Of a stretch of 64,000 nt of DNA, positions 9,478 through 21,433 are shown piece after piece. Both the position numbers and the translations under genes were made by a program. Under the pieces are notes generated by a model. It ran no database searches. It saw nothing but the letters and a program-made list of their open reading frames with translations, and was not told the DNA's origin. The DNA is from Pectobacterium aroidearum (lineage in GTDB: Bacteria; Pseudomonadota; Gammaproteobacteria; Enterobacterales; Enterobacteriaceae): assembly GCF_041228105.1 (NCBI RefSeq), contig NZ_CP166097.1:3472001-3536000 (forward strand). Direction: 5' to 3'. How positions within the stretch are numbered: position 1 is the first letter of the stretch; each line of letters opens with the position of its first letter.

Positions 9478-10284
9478 ATGATTAACTTCAATGGCCTTTC
9501 AAAAAGTACTGTGGCAGATACGCAGTCCACCAATGACAGTCGCTCGATAAAAAAGCAGGAAAACGTATCCGAAGGCACGCAGTCCGCGTCTACGGCGTCT
9601 GATGGTTATTCAAATAAAAAGAATAGCGGCATTACAACGCTGGCAAAACAGCTCAGCGACGCCGCCGTCAGGGCCGAAGCCAGAGATGCTAAAAGCGACC
9701 GCAGTACATTGGCGACCAGAGCCAGAAACGTGGATGATGAACTGGTCGGCATGAGCTATGTCAGCGGTAAGAAAGCGCACGATGCGGAAGTCCCCAATAG
9801 CGATGACCCCGAGCGATTAGCCAGAGCGAAACAAGCTACAGCGTATACCAATGGTCAAGGAAGTAACCCCTTCAAAGGTCTGTCTCGTGAACAGCTGGCG
9901 CTGATTACCTATGACGACAGCGGAACCTTTACGGTGAATGAGCGGCGTGCGGCCTGGAGCGAAGCTTATGACCAGGAGCAAGTGTGGCGCACGATGGCCA
10001 TGGCACAAAGCAAACTGGAGTGGAATCGCGGCGAGTTTAAGCAAACCGAATTTTTCAAGATGGTGTTAGAGCACCATGAGAGCCTGCCATTAATCGAACA
10101 AGCGCAGGCACCGGAAGGCTATGTACCACGTCTGAAGTACCTGATAGAAATGGACTTCAACTTTATGACGGGGGAATCAGGCAAAGACGCCGATCCGTTC
10201 AACCGCCTGTTTGAACTCCTTTCCCCCACCAAACTTCACTTAGAAGATGGCAAACTCACTCTGGATGCAACCAAAGATGCCTGA
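9478..10284 (+). CDS. Conserved-looking hypothetical protein, Ser-rich N-terminus
   Basis: This 268-residue protein has no signal peptide or membrane segment. Residues 1-55 are rich in Ser, Thr, Gln and Lys and look disordered. From about residue 130 the protein is helical and charged (LSREQLALITYDDSGTFTVN, then RRAAWSEAYDQEQVWRTMAM), ending in an acidic tail. A disordered Ser-rich N-terminus before a compact domain is seen in type III effectors but also in many other proteins; no secretion claim is made. The start has only a weak AGAAG-type ribosome binding site. It follows the small secreted protein after 107 bases and an inverted repeat, so coexpression is possible. Family not recognised. 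Confidence 0.75.
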   Translation: MINFNGLSKSTVADTQSTNDSRSIKKQENVSEGTQSASTASDGYSNKKNSGITTLAKQLSDAAVRAEARDAKSDRSTLATRARNVDDELVGMSYVSGKKAHDAEVPNSDDPERLARAKQATAYTNGQGSNPFKGLSREQLALITYDDSGTFTVNERRAAWSEAYDQEQVWRTMAMAQSKLEWNRGEFKQTEFFKMVLEHHESLPLIEQAQAPEGYVPRLKYLIEMDFNFMTGESGKDADPFNRLFELLSPTKLHLEDGKLTLDATKDA

Positions 10285-10313
10285 TAAGCAGATGATGACC
10301 TCTGCACAGGCAT

Positions 10314-11360
10314 TCACGATTGTGCTGTGATGACGTCAAAAGCGCGGGCTTCATCTTTTTTGCGCGTGACTTTATTGGCGTACATTGCAGCATCAGCCCG
10401 GCGGATCACGCCATCAGGCTCCTCGACGGAAGGGTCTGCCGTGGCGATCCCGATGCTGGCCCCCAAATAGTCAATACTGACCGTACCGAGAGAATAATTC
10501 CCCTGTAACAAGGGCGTAATGTCATCTCTGAAGCAAGCAATCACACGCTCGTTCTCTCCCGGCGCAACGTTTATCATACGGGCAAAAACAAACTCATCAC
10601 CACCGAGACGCCCGACAACATCGCCTGGGTTGCCCCACATAAGCAAACGCTGACCCACTTCTTGTAAGAAGATATCACCCGCTTCATGACTGAACTGGTC
10701 GTTAATTTTCTTAAAGCCGTCGAGATCAATGAACACAATAAGCGCATGCTGATGGTCATTCTTGGCCTGAGAAAACAGTGCTTCCAGAGAATAAAATACG
10801 CCTCGGCGGTTAAGCAATCCGGTTAGTGAATCGGTATAAGAATATTCATGTAACGCGACATTTGCGGCTGTTAACTGCTGCACCAGCCACTCTTTCTGCA
10901 CTTGCTGAGCAATAAGCTGCGCGAATAAACTCAGGATTTGTTCACCCTTAGTCGTCAGCGGCTTATGATCGGAGCTTGCGGCACAGAGTGTGCCATACAA
11001 CTGCCCATCTTCCATGCGTACCGGTGTACTGGCATAGGTGATGATGCCCAACGCTTTCGCCGTCTCCGAATCTCCCCAGCATTCAGCCACATTAGGCGTG
11101 TAACTTTGCCCTTCATCCAACGCCCGTTTGCACAGCGTGTCATGCCACGGCACCGAAGCACCTTCAGGAATATTGAGCGTTTTCGTGTTGTGAGCAAACA
11201 GGATATTTTGGAAACCCGCTTCGGTGTCAACCTGCGTCAGGTAAGTCGATTCCAGATCGGTGACCAGTTCCAGCATGACTAATAACTGGCGAACGAGCCC
11301 CTCGAAGGTATCCTCTGAACGTAATGCGTTCGAGAGGTGAGAAAGCAAATTATCAGTCAT
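10314..11360 (-). CDS. Diguanylate cyclase with N-terminal GAF domain
   Basis: A probable soluble enzyme that makes c-di-GMP from two GTP. The GAF sensor domain spans about residues 15-160 and the GGDEF domain about 175-345. The signature GGDEF is intact at residues 253-257 and the metal-binding DLDGFKKIND segment is at 212-221. The inhibitory I-site (RxxD five residues before GGDEF) is not conserved: the sequence is NPGD, so product feedback through that site is unlikely. Translation from the ATG at 11360 (MTDNLLSHLS) is preferred over an ATG five codons upstream, which lacks a ribosome binding site. The gene converges with the preceding unknown gene and is divergent from the bgl operon. Confidence 0.92.
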   Translation of the reverse strand: MTDNLLSHLSNALRSEDTFEGLVRQLLVMLELVTDLESTYLTQVDTEAGFQNILFAHNTKTLNIPEGASVPWHDTLCKRALDEGQSYTPNVAECWGDSETAKALGIITYASTPVRMEDGQLYGTLCAASSDHKPLTTKGEQILSLFAQLIAQQVQKEWLVQQLTAANVALHEYSYTDSLTGLLNRRGVFYSLEALFSQAKNDHQHALIVFIDLDGFKKINDQFSHEAGDIFLQEVGQRLLMWGNPGDVVGRLGGDEFVFARMINVAPGENERVIACFRDDITPLLQGNYSLGTVSIDYLGASIGIATADPSVEEPDGVIRRADAAMYANKVTRKKDEARAFDVITAQS

Positions 11361-11697
11361 AAAAATCGATTCCATCGAGTTTATTTATACATAAAAACAA
11401 AAAGATACATAACACAGGGCGTACATCAATCTATCATCCATGCAAACTGATGATTTCGCCATACTATAGAAATCATACTTGCTTTTCGCCTCTCGTCCGC
11501 CCACTTGCGCTTTGCGAGTTTACCTCGTCCCGTGGTTTATCATCGGTTAAAAAACGCCATATTTTATTCAACATGCCCGAAATACATCACCCCCGTCATG
11601 CTCCCCCTTCGGTTCTGCTATTGTCATCACACTTACCCATCAAGGCTGCACGATCTGTTTGACTTTCCTGCATACAAGGACTTACAACAGCAGCACA
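11361..11697. other. Divergent promoter region, cyclase gene / beta-glucoside operon
   Basis: 337 bases with no supported gene; short frames here lack ribosome binding sites and homology. It must contain the promoter of the beta-glucoside operon, whose leader begins around 11698. A TTGACT hexamer at 11659-11664 with a poor -10 (TTACAA, 17-base spacing) is one candidate. A TCATCACAC half-site upstream could bind CRP. Confidence 0.4.
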
Positions 11698-11727
11698 GGC
11701 GTGTAACTAGTTTTCTAGGCAAGACCT
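11698..11727 (+). promoter_or_regulatory. Ribonucleic antiterminator (RAT) of BglG/LicT type
   Basis: The leader reads GGCGTGTAACTAG, a TTTT loop, then CTAGGCAAGACC. It matches the known RAT pattern of GG..TGT.ACT on the left and GGCAA.ACC on the right around a small stem-loop. Its 3' end overlaps the ascending arm of the terminator at 11721, the mutually exclusive arrangement on which BglG-family proteins act. The cognate antiterminator is probably the gene at 15204-16043. Confidence 0.85.
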
Positions 11728-11773
11728 GAAGCTATCCCACTCAACACCGTGGGAGGAGCTTCAGGTCTTTTTT
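11721..11773 (+). terminator. Leader terminator of the beta-glucoside operon
   Basis: AAGACCTGAAGCT (11721-11733) pairs perfectly with AGCTTCAGGTCTT (11757-11769), enclosing an inner CCCAC/GTGGG hairpin, followed by a T run. It overlaps the RAT and ends 26 bases before the EII start codon. Confidence 0.92.
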
Positions 11774-11799
11774 CGTTTCTGGATCAGGGGAAGCGTCGT

Positions 11800-15134
<3,335 letters not shown>

Positions 15135-15203
15135 CAGGCAGGCCGTATGTGTCGTTGCAGCGATCTGTCGCGATCGGGAAGTCACCGTGATTAGGAAACC
15201 AGC

Positions 15204-16043
15204 GTGATTAAAGTGAAAAAAGCGTTAAACAACAGCATGCTGTTAGTCGATCATGAACAGCAGGAGATGATCCTGTTGGGCAAAGGCATCGGATTTGGTG
15301 CCAGACCCGGTTCGTTGATTGATGTGACGCATGTTGAGCAGGTTTTCATTCCACTGGAAAACCTGAAATCACGGCATTTCCTTTCATTGACCGACACGAT
15401 TCCTGCGGCTTTTTTTGACATCACGCATGAGATTGTCACGCTGGCGCAAAGTCAGTACGCCGAAAAGCTTAATTCGGTGCTGTTCTTTACGCTGGCGGAA
15501 CATCTCTATTTCGCGGTTGAACGCAGCAAAACGGGCAACCACTTCGTCAATAAGCTCAGTTGGGAAGTCAAACGCTATTACCAAAAAGAGTACACCATCG
15601 GCGTGCAGGCAAAAGACCGCGTGTCGGCGCGCTTTAACGTCACGCTGCCTGATGACGAAGCCGTCAACATCGCGTTTCACCTCATTAATGCCGCTGGCAG
15701 CGCCGAAATTGCCGATGCCCATCAGCAGGTCCAGTTAGTGAATCGTCTGGCGGAAATTGTTCGCTACAAACTCAATAAGAATATCGACGTCAACGCCGTC
15801 GATTACCTTCGCTTTATCACCCATCTGCGCTATTTTTCCGAACGGGTGATTGCCCGCAAAATCGCACCGGGGCGCACGGACGATTTCTATCAGGAGCTGC
15901 TAAAACACTACCCTGAAGCGATGGCGATTTCCTGGGCCATCAGGGATTACGTGCAGGAAAAATATCAAATGGCCTTACCGAAAGAAGAGCTCACCTGGCT
16001 CACCATTCATATCAGCAGGCTGGCCGAAAGCCAGACGCCGTAG
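15204..16043 (+). CDS. BglG-family transcription antiterminator
   Basis: RNA-binding antiterminator of 279 residues. It has a CAT RNA-binding domain (about 1-60, beginning IKVKKALNNSMLLV, with GKGIGFG) followed by two PTS regulation domains (about 65-170 and 175-279) with conserved His in VTLAQS- and HLINAAGS-like segments. It begins with GTG preceded by AGGAA. Encoded last in the operon, it should bind the RAT at 11698-11727 to prevent leader termination when the PTS is transporting, giving autocatalytic induction. Most E. coli-type operons have the antiterminator first; here it is third. Confidence 0.93.
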   Translation: MIKVKKALNNSMLLVDHEQQEMILLGKGIGFGARPGSLIDVTHVEQVFIPLENLKSRHFLSLTDTIPAAFFDITHEIVTLAQSQYAEKLNSVLFFTLAEHLYFAVERSKTGNHFVNKLSWEVKRYYQKEYTIGVQAKDRVSARFNVTLPDDEAVNIAFHLINAAGSAEIADAHQQVQLVNRLAEIVRYKLNKNIDVNAVDYLRFITHLRYFSERVIARKIAPGRTDDFYQELLKHYPEAMAISWAIRDYVQEKYQMALPKEELTWLTIHISRLAESQTP

Positions 16044-16180
16044 CACCCATCTCATCATGGTCATCCCCCCTAGCTGCTTTTGCCAACATACAGATCAATA
16101 AGGCCACAGGCCGCCTCGATAGGTGCTTATGTTGACCCCCATCACGATAACAACGCGCAAGCACTAATGAGATTGCAAAC

Positions 16181-16199
16181 AAGAGTGATTATCATATAT
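16181..16199. promoter_or_regulatory. Probable Fur box upstream of the iron ABC transporter
   Basis: AAGAGTGATTATCATATAT matches the 19-base Fur consensus at 11 positions, including an almost intact TGATAATCAT core. It lies 78 bases upstream of the binding-protein start, where a promoter is expected. Iron repression of fbpABC/sfuABC-type operons by Fur is well established in related bacteria. Confidence 0.6.
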
Positions 16200-16276
16200 A
16201 GTTTTTGTCACCTACCGAAAATATCTCCTTATTTTATTAATTTACGCATCACATTCACTCTGGAGAAGATAATAAC

Positions 16277-17326
16277 ATGTCAAAAACGCTGTCCGTTCTG
16301 CGCAAAAAAGCGCGCCTGCTGACGCTGGCTTCATCGCTGATGGTTGCCTACGCCCTGCCTGCTGCCGCAGCAGATGACTCTCTGACCCTCTATACCACAC
16401 GTGAGCCCGGCCTGATTCAGCCGCTGCTGGATGCGTTCACTAAAGAGACGTCGGTTAAAGTCAATACCGTGTTCATCAAAGACGGTATGCTGGAGCGTGT
16501 GAAAGCCGAAGGCCAAAACTCACCAGCTGACCTGCTGATGACCGTTGATGCCGGTAACCTGATCGATCTGGTCGAAGCCGGTGTCACACAGCCGATTCAG
16601 TCCAGCACATTAACCGAGGTCATTCCGGCTGCGCTACGCGACAAAGACAACCAGTGGTTTGGTCTGTCGATGCGTTCCCGCGTGCTCTATGCAGAAAAAT
16701 CACTGCCGCTGACCGGCATTACGTACGAAAATCTGGCCGATCCAAAATGGAAAGGCAAAGTGTGTATCCGTGCAGGTCAACACCCTTACAATACCGCGCT
16801 GGTAGCCGCAATGATTGCGCACCACGGCGAAGCCAAGACTGAAACCTGGCTGCGCGGTGTGAAAGACAATCTGGCGCGTAAAGCCACCGGTGGTGACCGC
16901 GACGTCGCGCGCGATATCCTCGGCGGCATCTGCGATGTAGGTCTGGCGAACTCTTACTATGTTGGCCACATGAAGAATGCCAAAGAAGGCACCGACGCCC
17001 GTAAATGGGGCGATGCCATCAAAGTGGTTCAGCCTAAATTCGAAAACGGCGGCACGCACGTCAATATCACTGGCGCAGCCGTTGCACGCCATGCACCGCA
17101 TAAAGATCAGGCAGTGAAATTGATGGAATATCTGGTTTCTGCACCGGCTCAGCAACTCTACGCACAGGCAAACTATGAGTATCCGGTTCGCAAAGGCGTC
17201 ACGCTGGATTCCACCATTGGCAGCACGATCGGCGAAGTGGATATCGATAGCATCCCGCTGACCGACATCGTTAAATTCCGTAAACAGGCCAGTCAGTTGG
17301 TAGATAAAGTTGGATTCGATCAATAA
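16277..17326 (+). CDS. fbpA/sfuA-like: Ferric iron ABC transporter, periplasmic binding protein
   Basis: This 349-residue precursor has a long signal peptide (basic start with RKKARLL, hydrophobic core, cleavage near PAAAA at about residue 31). The mature protein follows the FbpA/SfuA/YfuA pattern: LTLYTTREPGL at the N-terminus, PADLLMTVDAGNL, GLSMRSRVLYA, and the paired Tyr of ANSYYVGHM that usually coordinate Fe(III). It captures periplasmic ferric iron for the downstream permease. GGAGAAG lies eight to ten bases before the ATG. It is the first gene of a three-gene transporter unit with a Fur-like site in front. Confidence 0.93.
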   Translation: MSKTLSVLRKKARLLTLASSLMVAYALPAAAADDSLTLYTTREPGLIQPLLDAFTKETSVKVNTVFIKDGMLERVKAEGQNSPADLLMTVDAGNLIDLVEAGVTQPIQSSTLTEVIPAALRDKDNQWFGLSMRSRVLYAEKSLPLTGITYENLADPKWKGKVCIRAGQHPYNTALVAAMIAHHGEAKTETWLRGVKDNLARKATGGDRDVARDILGGICDVGLANSYYVGHMKNAKEGTDARKWGDAIKVVQPKFENGGTHVNITGAAVARHAPHKDQAVKLMEYLVSAPAQQLYAQANYEYPVRKGVTLDSTIGSTIGEVDIDSIPLTDIVKFRKQASQLVDKVGFDQ

Positions 17327-19007
17327 GACCGGTTCGTCAACCCTGCGCGGCGCCTTCGGGCGGCCGCGCCTCTTTTTTTCTCCGCTTCGCATCGCTGCCG
17401 TTATCATTGCACTCGGTGTACTGGCTCCGCTGGTTTCCCTGCTTTGGTTAGCCGCAGGCGCGGGAGTCGGCCATTGGGATCACCTAATGCGCTACGTACT
17501 GCCCGATGCCGCGCTCAATACAGTGATCCTCCTTCTCGGCGTCGGCGTGCTGGTCATGGTGATTGGCGCAGGCTGCGCCTGGCTGGTGACCGCGTTTGAT
17601 TTTCCCGGCCGACAGCTATTTAGCTGGGCACTGCTGTTACCGCTGGCGATGCCAACCTACATTGTCGCTTTTGCCTGGCTCGATCTGTTGCATCCGATTG
17701 GGCCGATTCAGGAAGCGATCCGCAGCCTGCTGGGCTACGACAGTCCGCGTCAGTTCCGCTTGCCGGATCTGCGATCCATGACGGGTGCGATTCTGCTACT
17801 CGGTCTGGTGCTCTATCCGTACGTTTATCTGACCATGCGGGCGATGTTTATCAGCCAGCCCGCACACCTGCTGGAAGCCGCACGCACGCTGGGGTTGAGT
17901 GCAACGGGCACTTTTCTGCACGTTGCACTGCCGATGGCGCGCCCCGCGCTGGCCGTTGGCACCAGTCTGGCCTTGCTGGAAACGCTGAATGACATTGGCG
18001 CTTCCGAGTTTCTGGGCGTAAATACGCTGACCGTCACGGTTTACACCACCTGGGTTACTCGTTCGGATTTACCTGCGGCAGCACAAATCGCCTGCACCAT
18101 GCTGACGGTAGTCATCCTGCTGCTAACGTTGGAATATTACGGCCGGAAAAACCAGCGCTATGGCACCAGCCGACAGATGCGCGGCATCATGCCCGCGCCG
18201 TTGAAAGGGGTTCGCGCCTGGCTGGCAACCTGCGCGACGGCGTTACCTATTCTGCTCGGCTTCATCGCCCCTGCCCTCTTTCTGGCCTGGGAAAGCGCGA
18301 AACGACTGGGCGATAGCGTAACGATCTCCGCTGGTCTGATACGGTCATTACAGAACTCGCTGCTGCTGGCCGTTGGCGTCACGGTGGTCGTCACCGTCGT
18401 GAGCCTGATTATTGCGTGGTACGCCCGCCATTCGGCTATCACCGACCGCTCACCGGAACGCCGCCGCACGATACTGAGAATCGCCTCGCTGGGCTATGCC
18501 GTGCCCGGTACCGTGTTGGCGATTGGCCTGCTGACGCCCGGTATGGCGACGGATAATTTCCTCGCCGACTTGCTAGGCTACAAGGGATTACCCCTGCTTT
18601 CTGCCGGAATTCTGCTGGTGATCTGCTGCGCCATTCGCTTTATGGCGATTGGAATTGGCGCGCTTGATGCCGGACTGACGCGCATTCCTCCCGTCATGGA
18701 ACAGGCATCGCGTTTGCTGGGCGAAAGTGAATTCGTCACGTTTTTCCGCGTACACCTTCCCCTGCTGCGCCCGGCGCTGGTGACCAGTGCGCTGTTAGTG
18801 TTTGCCGACTCGATGAAAGAACTTCCCGCCACGCTGCTGCTGCGCCCGGTCAATTTCGAGACGCTGGCAACCGTCCTCTATGCCGAAGCGGCCAGAGGAA
18901 CCTATGAAGAAGGCGCCATTGCCGCATTGCTGATTGTGATGGCGGGCACGCTCCCCGTCGTGCTGTTGGCCCGCAGTCAGCTAAAAACATCGGTTGAGAA
19001 AGAATGA
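17310..19007 (+). CDS. fbpB/sfuB-like: Ferric iron ABC transporter, fused permease
   Basis: This 565-residue inner-membrane protein has about twelve hydrophobic segments, arranged as two permease halves. Each half has an ATPase-coupling EAA loop: EAARTLGLSATGTF near residue 190 and EQASRLLGESEFVTFF near residue 465. That duplication is characteristic of FbpB/SfuB. The annotated start is a TTG that overlaps the end of the binding-protein gene by 17 bases; translation is probably coupled, though the exact start is uncertain because no strong ribosome binding site is visible. Confidence 0.92.
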   Translation: MDSINKTGSSTLRGAFGRPRLFFSPLRIAAVIIALGVLAPLVSLLWLAAGAGVGHWDHLMRYVLPDAALNTVILLLGVGVLVMVIGAGCAWLVTAFDFPGRQLFSWALLLPLAMPTYIVAFAWLDLLHPIGPIQEAIRSLLGYDSPRQFRLPDLRSMTGAILLLGLVLYPYVYLTMRAMFISQPAHLLEAARTLGLSATGTFLHVALPMARPALAVGTSLALLETLNDIGASEFLGVNTLTVTVYTTWVTRSDLPAAAQIACTMLTVVILLLTLEYYGRKNQRYGTSRQMRGIMPAPLKGVRAWLATCATALPILLGFIAPALFLAWESAKRLGDSVTISAGLIRSLQNSLLLAVGVTVVVTVVSLIIAWYARHSAITDRSPERRRTILRIASLGYAVPGTVLAIGLLTPGMATDNFLADLLGYKGLPLLSAGILLVICCAIRFMAIGIGALDAGLTRIPPVMEQASRLLGESEFVTFFRVHLPLLRPALVTSALLVFADSMKELPATLLLRPVNFETLATVLYAEAARGTYEEGAIAALLIVMAGTLPVVLLARSQLKTSVEKE

Positions 19008-19028
19008 AAATCATGAGGAAGAGTCAAG

Positions 19029-19718
19029 GTGTCTGAGGCTACACTCGTTCTGAACAATGTCCACGTCGCCTACGGGCACAAGCATAATTTTCATCACGTG
19101 CTGAACGGTTTTTCCATGCAGGTTGCCGCCGGTGAACTGGCCTGCCTGCTGGGGGCATCAGGGTGCGGTAAAACTACCGCTTTACGCGCGATCGCAGGTT
19201 TTGAGCATCTGACTCAGGGAACGATTCACGTCGGCGGACGCTGTGTGGCCGGCCCAGACGTACATCTGCCACCGGAACAGCGCAACGTCGGGATGGTGTT
19301 TCAGGACTATGCGCTGTTTCCCCATCTGACCGCCGCGCAGAATATTGCCTTTGGCCTGAGAAAACAGCCGAAAGATCTACAACACTCACGCGTCCGCGCC
19401 ATGCTTGAACTGGTCGATCTTGCCTCTCTGGCGCAGCGCTACCCGCATGAGATGTCCGGCGGACAACAGCAGCGAATCGCGCTCGCACGGGCATTGGCCC
19501 CGCAGCCTGCCGTGCTGCTGCTCGACGAGCCGCTATCCAGCCTCGACCCCGACAGCCGCAAAAGACTGGGGCAGGAAGTGCGTGACATTCTGCGTGATGC
19601 CGGACAAACCGCGCTTCTCGTCACACACAGCGAACAGGAAGCCGAGCTGATGGCCAGCCATATTGGCTATTTGAAAGAAGGTAAACTCGATAATATTTCG
19701 GAGAACCGAGAGGCTTGA
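19029..19718 (+). CDS. fbpC/sfuC-like: Ferric iron ABC transporter, ATPase (short form)
   Basis: ABC ATPase with Walker A GASGCGKT (about residues 38-45), Q-loop FQDYALFPHL, signature MSGGQQQR, Walker B VLLLDEPLSS and the switch His in LLVTHSEQE. At 229 residues it ends just after the nucleotide-binding domain, whereas FbpC relatives are usually about 345-350 residues with a C-terminal regulatory (TOBE-like) domain. No continuation of that domain is visible in any frame downstream; a parDE module begins 77 bases later. The start is GTG with GAGGAAGAG in front. It should still energise the permease, but regulation through the C-terminal domain would be lost. Confidence 0.9.
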   Translation: MSEATLVLNNVHVAYGHKHNFHHVLNGFSMQVAAGELACLLGASGCGKTTALRAIAGFEHLTQGTIHVGGRCVAGPDVHLPPEQRNVGMVFQDYALFPHLTAAQNIAFGLRKQPKDLQHSRVRAMLELVDLASLAQRYPHEMSGGQQQRIALARALAPQPAVLLLDEPLSSLDPDSRKRLGQEVRDILRDAGQTALLVTHSEQEAELMASHIGYLKEGKLDNISENREA

Positions 19719-19794
19719 TTCAGTGGTTCGCCCCTGACAACATGGGAAATAATGAGTATGATTAAATCCTATCGGTAAGTTCAAGGGGTAGGCA

Positions 19795-20073
19795 ATGAGA
19801 ACAACACAACAAATGAGTATAACGCTACCGAATGAAATGGCTGCTCAGGTGAAAGCCCGAGTTGCCAGCGGTGAATATGCGTCAGAAAGTGAGGTTATTC
19901 GAGAAGGACTTCGAGCGTTGATTGCACGCGATAATGCAGTAGAGAATTGGCTGCAGGAACAAGTCGTTCCCGCCTGGAACGCACTGCAACGCGGTGAAAC
20001 AGAAAGCCTCAGCAGTAGTGAAATTAGGAACAGATTAAAAGCCGAGTTCAGGAAGATGACCGGAGAAGAGTAA
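19795..20073 (+). CDS. parD: ParD-family antitoxin
   Basis: This 92-residue ribbon-helix-helix antitoxin has the N-terminal MSITLPNEMAAQVKARVASG strand-helix for DNA binding, then YASESEVIREGLRAL, the ParD/CopG signature. The C-terminal half, rich in Glu and Arg, should wrap the toxin. The antitoxin-first order and the one-base stop/start overlap (TAATG) with the toxin gene are standard for type II modules. It probably represses its own promoter in the 77 bases upstream, together with the toxin. Confidence 0.93.
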   Translation: MRTTQQMSITLPNEMAAQVKARVASGEYASESEVIREGLRALIARDNAVENWLQEQVVPAWNALQRGETESLSSSEIRNRLKAEFRKMTGEE

Positions 20074-20393
20074 TGGATTACAGGGTAGTATTCGCACCGG
20101 AAGCGGGAGAACAACTGGCAGCACTGTACCGCTATATAGCGAAAGTCGCCTCCCCTAAAACCGCACTCAGCTATACCGAAAGTATTGTCAGTTACTGTGA
20201 ATCGCTTGAGTTATTCCCCGAAAGAGGAAACCAACGCAGCGATATTTTACCTGGGCTGCGTGTTACCAATCATCGTAAAAAAACACTTATTGCTTTTATG
20301 GTGGATGAAGAAAAAAGCACAGTAACGGTTCTGGGTATTTGGCATGGCGGTCAGGATTATGAAAGCGACTTGCGGGCAGATGAAGCGGATTAA
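20073..20393 (+). CDS. parE: ParE/RelE-superfamily toxin
   Basis: This 106-residue protein has the ParE fold pattern: YRVVFAPEAGEQLAALYRYI, then TALSYTESIVSYCESLELFPERGNQR and the C-terminal strand segment TVTVLGIWHGGQDYE. ParE toxins inhibit DNA gyrase, while RelE relatives cleave mRNA; the LxxxPxRG core and the paired ParD favour ParE. No truncation or key loss is apparent, so it is likely an intact toxin-antitoxin pair. It sits at the end of the iron transporter genes and before the iol locus, which is consistent with a small horizontally acquired insertion. Confidence 0.92.
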   Translation: MDYRVVFAPEAGEQLAALYRYIAKVASPKTALSYTESIVSYCESLELFPERGNQRSDILPGLRVTNHRKKTLIAFMVDEEKSTVTVLGIWHGGQDYESDLRADEAD

Positions 20394-20509
20394 AAATGTC
20401 TAGTTAGCCAACTATTCTCCCAAGCATTCATCTCCCCCAGATGATAGGGCAGCAGCCTACTGGTTATCCATAAGCCACTCCCCATTCTTAAGCTCGTTTA
20501 TCAGTATCG

Positions 20510-21346
20510 CTACGCTTTGCCCTGTCCGTGTTTAGCCGCATACTCGGGGCTGTTGATCCACTGGTGGTCCGCTTCCCAGGTAAAGCGCCACTGACGCGTA
20601 GGACCAGCCATCACATTTAGGTAATAGCTGTCATAGCCTGCGATGGTGGCGACCGGGTGGTAGCCACGTGGCACCTGCACCACGTCTTTATCGTATACCG
20701 CCATGCATTCATCTAATGAACGGTCATCGGTATAGACGCGTTGCAGACAGAACCCCTGCCCTGGGTTCAAACGATGATAGTACGTTTCTTCCAGATAGGT
20801 TTCCTGCGGCGGATTATCGACATCGTGCTTGTGGCTAGGGTAAGAACTGGTGCAACCTTCATCGGTGTACACTTCGACCACCAACAGGCTGTCTGCTGCT
20901 TTGTCTTCGGGCAAAATGTTATGTACATAGCGCTGATTATTGCCGACACCGCGCTGTTCGGCGTCGATATCCTGCGGTGCAATCAGTCGGGTTGGGTGCG
21001 TGCCAAGCCCCGGTGCGGCACAAACCGCCAGTTCCAGCGCGGTGTGCGCCGTTACCATCACCGTCTCTCCCGTCGTGACATAAACTGCATAGGGTTTTCT
21101 ACGCTCAAACGGGCTCATTCTGTCGCCAATCTGCTCGAAGCGCTCACTCGGGGTGACAACCGTCGCTTTGCCGCTCACCAGCACCAGACAGCGCTCGTTG
21201 TCGCTGGCAGGCAGCGATAGCACCTGTTCCGGTACCAGTTGATACACATCGAATCCCACATAGCGCCAGCCTGCCGTTTCCGGCGTGATGTGCTGCGTAC
21301 GGCCATGTTCGTCAGGGGCACGATGGCGTGATAAGAGTCGGGACAT
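20510..21346 (-). CDS. iolB: 5-deoxy-glucuronate isomerase
   Basis: Cytoplasmic enzyme of myo-inositol breakdown that isomerises 5-deoxy-D-glucuronate to 2-deoxy-5-keto-D-gluconate. The 278-residue KduI/IolB-type double cupin has the metal-binding segment SYPSHKHDVDNPPQETYLEE (exactly twenty residues, with two His and Glu ligands) and YYHRLNPGQGF followed by VPRGYHPV. GGAGG precedes the ATG. It lies last in a minus-strand run iolC-iolE-iolB with short gaps, so it is probably cotranscribed. Confidence 0.95.
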   Translation of the reverse strand: MSRLLSRHRAPDEHGRTQHITPETAGWRYVGFDVYQLVPEQVLSLPASDNERCLVLVSGKATVVTPSERFEQIGDRMSPFERRKPYAVYVTTGETVMVTAHTALELAVCAAPGLGTHPTRLIAPQDIDAEQRGVGNNQRYVHNILPEDKAADSLLVVEVYTDEGCTSSYPSHKHDVDNPPQETYLEETYYHRLNPGQGFCLQRVYTDDRSLDECMAVYDKDVVQVPRGYHPVATIAGYDSYYLNVMAGPTRQWRFTWEADHQWINSPEYAAKHGQGKA

Positions 21347-21433
21347 TTTTTTGCCTCCATATCTACCCCAACTTCACGCTGCCTGCATGTTGGTTGGCCG
21401 GCAGCGTGAATACGCGGGGTATATCTCCACAAG

